Assembly (NCBI RefSeq): GCF_004343505.1 | Contig: NZ_SLXU01000019.1 | Location: forward strand, 1-40,582 | From: Rhodovulum bhavnagarense | Lineage (GTDB): Bacteria > Pseudomonadota > Alphaproteobacteria > Rhodobacterales > Rhodobacteraceae | Reading direction: 5' to 3' | Length of the DNA stretch: 40,582 nucleotides | In this document: piece by piece, positions 37,143 to 40,582 of the stretch | How positions within the stretch are numbered: position 1 is the first letter of the stretch | How the letters are laid out: each line of letters starts with the position of its first letter | Notes under the pieces: generated by a model | What the model was told of the DNA's origin: nothing | Database searches by the model: none | What the model saw: the letters and a program-made list of their open reading frames with translations, nothing else | Made by a program: the position numbers and the translations under genes

Positions 37143-38330
37143 TCAGGCGCGCTGGACCTCGTCACGGATTATGCGGGCGATCTGCGCGCAATCTTGAGGG
37201 GTGAATGTCAGCGGAAGACGCATGTCCAGAAGTTCCGCCAGCACCCTGTCGGTGCGCGGCAGGGGCGCGGGATCGGCGTAGTGCCAATGGTCGTAGCGCG
37301 AGGTGAATCCCGAAGGCCGCGCGGCGCCGAACCATTTCAACTCTACCCCCCGCGCGGCGCATGCGCCCAGCAGGGTCTGGATCCGCGCGCCCTCCCAGCC
37401 GGGCAGCAGGAACTGGAAGGAAGAGCCGACATGGGTCGCTTGCGGGGGGCTACCGATCAGGCGCAGGCCAGGCGTGCCGTGCAGGCCCCGTTCCATGGCG
37501 GCATAGAGGCGGGTCCAGCGGGCAACCCGGTCCGGCAACGCGCGCAATTGCACCCGCAGGATCGCGGCGCGCAGATTGTCCATGCGCCCAGATACGTTGG
37601 GGACGTCCAGCCGCAGCCCCTCGAATGCCGTGGCCGGTGGCGCGGCATCGTGACGATCATACAGCATGTATGAGCCCGACAGCAGCACCGCGCGGGCCAT
37701 CAGGTCGGCATCATCGCCCACGATCAGCCCGCCCTCGCCGGAGTTGAGATGCTTGTAGGTCTGGGTCGAGTAGCAGCCCAACACCCCGTGCCGCCCCGAG
37801 GGCACGCCCCCCCAGGATGCCCCCATCGTATGCGCGCAATCCTCGATCACCCGCACGCCGGCCGCATCGCAAAGCATCATCAGCCGGTCCATGTCGCAGA
37901 TATGCCCGCGCATATGCGACAAGAGCAGCACGCGCGCACCGCTCGCGGCGATCTGCGTGGCAAGGTGGTCGAGATCGATCACCAGCGTCTCGGTCACCTC
38001 GACGAAAACCGGATGCGCCCCCAGGCTCGCAATCGCGCCGGGCACAGGGGCCAGGGTAAAGGCATTTGTCAGAACAGGGTCGCCCGGTGCCACGCCCAGG
38101 CAGCGCAGCGCGCAGGCCAGCGCATAGCCGCCCGAGGCCACCGCGAGGCAATAGCGCGCGCCGGTAAAGGCCGCGAACTCCGCTTCGAGCCGCGCGGTTT
38201 CGGAAATCTCGCCCGGCGCGGTGTTGTAGCGATGCAGCCGCCCATGCCGCATCACTTCGACCGCCGCGGCGATCGCGTCCTCGGGGATCGGTTCCTGCTG
38301 GGTGAAGCTGCCTGTAAAGCGGTCTGTCAT
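37143..38330 (-). CDS. DegT/DnrJ/EryC1/StrS-family PLP aminotransferase
   Basis: 395-residue fold-type I PLP enzyme of the sugar aminotransferase family. PLP site: Asp164 in VIEDCAHTMG and the Schiff-base lysine Lys193 in TQTYKHLNSGEGG. The N-terminal PLP-phosphate region is ASGGYALACAL (65-75). Relatives aminate keto sugars for antibiotics, O-antigen or glycans, but several act on other substrates. No nucleotide-sugar dehydratase or glycosyltransferase is near, so the substrate is unknown. Its start overlaps... the next gene gph ends before it: the gph reading frame begins upstream (39007) and its stop overlaps this ATG by four bases (38327-38330), so the two form one transcription unit. Confidence 0.88.
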   Translation of the reverse strand: MTDRFTGSFTQQEPIPEDAIAAAVEVMRHGRLHRYNTAPGEISETARLEAEFAAFTGARYCLAVASGGYALACALRCLGVAPGDPVLTNAFTLAPVPGAIASLGAHPVFVEVTETLVIDLDHLATQIAASGARVLLLSHMRGHICDMDRLMMLCDAAGVRVIEDCAHTMGASWGGVPSGRHGVLGCYSTQTYKHLNSGEGGLIVGDDADLMARAVLLSGSYMLYDRHDAAPPATAFEGLRLDVPNVSGRMDNLRAAILRVQLRALPDRVARWTRLYAAMERGLHGTPGLRLIGSPPQATHVGSSFQFLLPGWEGARIQTLLGACAARGVELKWFGAARPSGFTSRYDHWHYADPAPLPRTDRVLAELLDMRLPLTFTPQDCAQIARIIRDEVQRA

Positions 38331-39007
38331 GCCGAGGCCCCGCGCGGGATGAGCCGTTCGGCAAGCTCGAAAAGGTCATCGTAGCGCCCCAGTACTGCCT
38401 CGGGCGCCAGCCCCGCCACACTCGCGGCCGCCGGACCGAAACCGACAAGAACGCAAGGCACCCCCGCCGCACGCGCGGTTTCGCGATCGGTTACGGTATC
38501 GCCGATCAGCATCGACATTCCCACCGCGCCCCCCGCCCGTTCAACCGCCGCGCGATAGGGTGCGGGATCGGGCTTGCGCACGGGCAGGGTGTCGGCCCCG
38601 ATCAGCGAGCCGAACAGATCGCGCACCCCCAGCCGCCGCATCAGCGTTTCGGCCAGGCCCTCTGGCTTGTTGGTGCAGATACCCACCGCATAGCCTGCCC
38701 CGCGCAAACGCTCCACCGCATCGATCGCGCCGGGATATAGCCGGGTATGGCGATCGATACCGGCCGCATAATGATCGAGAAACAGGGGGAACTGCGCAGT
38801 CACCGCGTCCTCGACCGCCGGGTGGGCCAGCCTCTCGAAGCCGAGGCGGAGCATGGCGCGACCGCCCTGAAAGGCGGTGCCGGCATCGATCGCGGGGTCA
38901 AGCGGCGCCCCTTGGCCCAACGCCTGGAAACAGGCATTGGCCGCGCCGATCAGGTCGTGGCTGGTATCGGCGAGCGTGCCGTCGAGATCGAAGATGACCG
39001 TGCGCAT
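38327..39007 (-). CDS. gph: HAD-superfamily phosphatase, phosphoglycolate phosphatase-like
   Basis: 226-residue HAD hydrolase. The catalytic nucleophile motif is FDLDGTLADTSHDL (6-19). A helical cap follows, then ICTNKPEGLAETLMRRLGV (motif II/Lys region) and MLIGDTVTDRETARAAG (motif IV). This arrangement matches phosphoglycolate phosphatases (Gph/CbbZ), which clear 2-phosphoglycolate, but related HAD enzymes share it. ATG 39007 is preferred because the family starts directly before the FDLDGT motif; the open frame continues 28 codons upstream into the glmU promoter region. It is cotranscribed with the aminotransferase (ATGA overlap) and divergent from glmU. Confidence 0.85.
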   Translation of the reverse strand: MRTVIFDLDGTLADTSHDLIGAANACFQALGQGAPLDPAIDAGTAFQGGRAMLRLGFERLAHPAVEDAVTAQFPLFLDHYAAGIDRHTRLYPGAIDAVERLRGAGYAVGICTNKPEGLAETLMRRLGVRDLFGSLIGADTLPVRKPDPAPYRAAVERAGGAVGMSMLIGDTVTDRETARAAGVPCVLVGFGPAAASVAGLAPEAVLGRYDDLFELAERLIPRGASA

Positions 39008-39077
39008 GCTGTCCTTTCCGATGCGTGGGTCCGCCGAACCTGAAACAGGACGAAACGCCAAGTGACAAGGACCCCGG

Positions 39078-39105
39078 TTGCGAACTGGCAAACCCGCGAT
39101 AAAAG
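39078..39105 (+). promoter_or_regulatory. Possible promoter of glmU
   Basis: TTGCGA (39078-39083), 16 bases, then TAAAAG (39100-39105), 30 bases before the glmU ATG. It lies within the 128-base region shared with the divergent gph gene. Moderate match only. Confidence 0.35.
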
Positions 39106-39135
39106 GGACGGGACAAAAAGGAAAGAGCAGAGCCC

Positions 39136-40485
39136 ATGTCGACAGCCCTGATCATCCTGGCCGCGGGCCAGGGCACGCGGATGCAATCGGACCGCGCGAA
39201 AGTGTTGCACGAGGTGGGCCATGCCCCGCTTTTGGCCCACGCGATGGGGCTGGGTCGGGCGACGGGGGCGGTGCGCATGGTCGTGGTGGCCGGGCACCAG
39301 GCCGGGGTGGTGCGCGCCGCGGCGCTGGAGATCGATCCCGATGTCGACGTGGTCGAGCAGACCGAGCAGCTGGGTACCGCACATGCCGTGGCGCAGGCCG
39401 CGCCGGCGCTGGCCGGGTTCGGGGGGGATGCGATCGTGCTGTATGGCGACACGCCATTCATTCGTCCCGAGACACTGGATGCCATGGCGGCGGCGCGCAA
39501 GGATCACGCGGTGGTCGTGCTGGGGTTCGAGCCGGCCGATCCGGGGCGTTATGGCCGCCTGGTGATGCAGGGCGGCACGCTGGAGCGGATCGTGGAATAC
39601 AAGGACGCCAGCGAGGCAGAGCGCGCCATCGGGCTATGCAATTCCGGCGTGATCGCGGCCGGGGCCGAGCAGTTGTTCGAGCTGGTCGCCGAGGTTGGCA
39701 ACGACAATGCCGCGCGGGAATATTACCTCACCGACATCGTGGCACTGGCCCGCGCGCGGGGGTTGTCGGCGGGCGTGGTCACCTGTGAAGAGGCCGAAAC
39801 CCTGGGCGTGAACGCGCGCGAGGACCTGGCGCGGGCCGAGGCGGCATTCCAAGCGCGCGCGCGCGCCGAGGCGCTGGCCGGCGGCGTGACGCTGGTAGCG
39901 CCCCAGACCGTGTTCTTTGCCCATGACACGGTGATCGGCCGCGACGCGGTGATAGAGCCCAACGTGGTTTTCGGACCCGGCGTGACGGTGGAATCAGGAG
40001 CTTTGATCCGTGCCTTTTCGCACCTGGAGGGATGTCACGTCAGCCGCGGCGCCGTGGTCGGTCCCTATGCCCGCCTGCGCCACGGCGCGGAACTGGCCGA
40101 GGATGTGCGCGTGGGCAATTTCGTCGAGATCAAGAATGCGCAGGTGGCCGAGGGCGCCAAGATCAACCACCTGACATATATCGGCGATGCCAACATCGGG
40201 GCACGGGCCAATATCGGCGCGGGGACGGTGACCTGCAATTACGACGGGGTGTTCAAGCACCGCACCGAGATCGGAGACGACGCCTTTATCGGATCGGACA
40301 CGATGCTGGTCGCACCCGTCCGGGTGGGCGCGGGCGCGATGACGGCCAGCGGCTCGGTCATCACCGGCGACGTGCCCGAGGGCGCGCTGGCCGTGGGCCG
40401 CGCGCGCCAGCAGAACAAGCCCGGCCTGGCGACGAGGATGATGGACCGTCTGCGGGCGCTGAAATCCGGCCGGGAGGAGGGATAG
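39136..40485 (+). CDS. glmU: Bifunctional UDP-N-acetylglucosamine pyrophosphorylase / glucosamine-1-phosphate N-acetyltransferase
   Basis: 449-residue enzyme making UDP-GlcNAc, the precursor of peptidoglycan and lipid A. The N-terminal uridyltransferase domain has LAAGQGTRMQSDRAKVLHEV (8-27), EQLGTAHAV and LYGDTPF. The C-terminal left-handed beta-helix acetyltransferase shows hexapeptide repeats (for example VIEPNVVFGPGVTVE), KINHLTYIGDANIG with the catalytic His, and GTVTCNYDGVFKHRTEIGD. Full length. It is followed after three bases by glmS, the enzyme that makes glucosamine-6-phosphate for the same pathway. Confidence 0.97.
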   Translation: MSTALIILAAGQGTRMQSDRAKVLHEVGHAPLLAHAMGLGRATGAVRMVVVAGHQAGVVRAAALEIDPDVDVVEQTEQLGTAHAVAQAAPALAGFGGDAIVLYGDTPFIRPETLDAMAAARKDHAVVVLGFEPADPGRYGRLVMQGGTLERIVEYKDASEAERAIGLCNSGVIAAGAEQLFELVAEVGNDNAAREYYLTDIVALARARGLSAGVVTCEEAETLGVNAREDLARAEAAFQARARAEALAGGVTLVAPQTVFFAHDTVIGRDAVIEPNVVFGPGVTVESGALIRAFSHLEGCHVSRGAVVGPYARLRHGAELAEDVRVGNFVEIKNAQVAEGAKINHLTYIGDANIGARANIGAGTVTCNYDGVFKHRTEIGDDAFIGSDTMLVAPVRVGAGAMTASGSVITGDVPEGALAVGRARQQNKPGLATRMMDRLRALKSGREEG

Positions 40486-40488
40486 CCC

Positions 40489-40582
40489 ATGTGCGGGATC
40501 GTTGGCGTTCTTGGGGATCACGAGGCCTCGCCCCTTCTGGTTCAGGCGTTGGCGCGACTGGAATACCGCGGCTATGACAGCG
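40489..40582 (+). CDS. glmS: Glutamine--fructose-6-phosphate aminotransferase, N-terminal fragment
   Basis: Only the first 31 codons are in the window: [15 protein letters not shown], then a helix ending in [12 protein letters not shown]. The N-terminal Cys after Met is the glutaminase nucleophile of class II amidotransferases, and LEYRGYDS is typical of GlmS. It starts three bases after the glmU stop, with GGAGG (40473-40480 region) upstream. It would make glucosamine-6-phosphate from fructose-6-phosphate and glutamine. Confidence 0.93.
   Translation, partial: MCGIVGVLGDHEASPLLVQALARLEYRGYDS

Overview
The window looks like a chromosomal segment of an alphaproteobacterium of the Rhodobacteraceae (Rhodobacter/Paracoccus/Roseobacter relatives). 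The evidence is high GC with strong GC3 bias, a 14-gene NADH dehydrogenase (complex I) cluster interrupted by small extra reading frames as in Paracoccus and Rhodobacter, the nuoN-birA-coaX-RNase J order, and a hairpin-plus-tail intergenic repeat that I remember from this family. This placement is inference; no rRNA or other marker gene is present.

Layout. (1) 1-4457, plus strand: the 3' part of an acidic RTX calcium-binding protein, a ~300 bp gap with an inverted repeat, then a large orphan hybrid sensor kinase (GAF, about four PAS, HisKA/HATPase, receiver). (2) 4622-10203, minus strand: RhlE-type RNA helicase with its own promoter, an ExoD-family membrane protein, RNase J, type III pantothenate kinase (CoaX) and biotin ligase (BirA). 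The last three continue the nuo transcription unit. (3) 10193-28388, minus strand: nuoA to nuoN in order, with seven additional genes inside. These are a sulfotransferase between nuoC and nuoD, a secreted 98-aa protein before nuoE, a membrane/HhH protein after nuoE, a secreted DUF5333-like protein between nuoF and nuoG, a lipoprotein between nuoG and nuoH, a 62-aa protein between nuoH and nuoI, and a carboxymuconolactone-decarboxylase-like protein between nuoI and nuoJ. Many junctions are 4-bp ATGA overlaps, but two long non-coding spacers (232 and 181 bp) lie inside the operon. (4) 28655-36460, minus strand: a leucine/isovalerate degradation (liu) operon, liuA-[LprI-like]-liuB-liuD-[GST]-liuE-liuC, with a clear sigma-70-like promoter and an inverted-repeat operator over the expected start site. 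(5) 36590-40582: creA (plus), a convergent DegT-family aminotransferase and phosphoglycolate-phosphatase-like HAD gene (minus), then divergent glmU and the start of glmS (plus).

How the genes work together. The liu operon turns isovaleryl-CoA into acetyl-CoA and acetoacetate. Its carboxylase subunit LiuD carries a biotin lysine that BirA, encoded just past nuoN, would modify. NADH from catabolism feeds complex I. RNase J and RhlE act in RNA turnover and remodelling. GlmU/GlmS supply UDP-GlcNAc for the envelope.

Novelty. Most of the window is ordinary housekeeping DNA. I see no CRISPR array, phage, insertion sequence, tRNA or rRNA, and no convincing new defence or mobile system. The best candidates for something undescribed are the sulfotransferase embedded in the complex I operon, the accessory complex I reading frames, the two-copy hairpin repeat and the liu operator.
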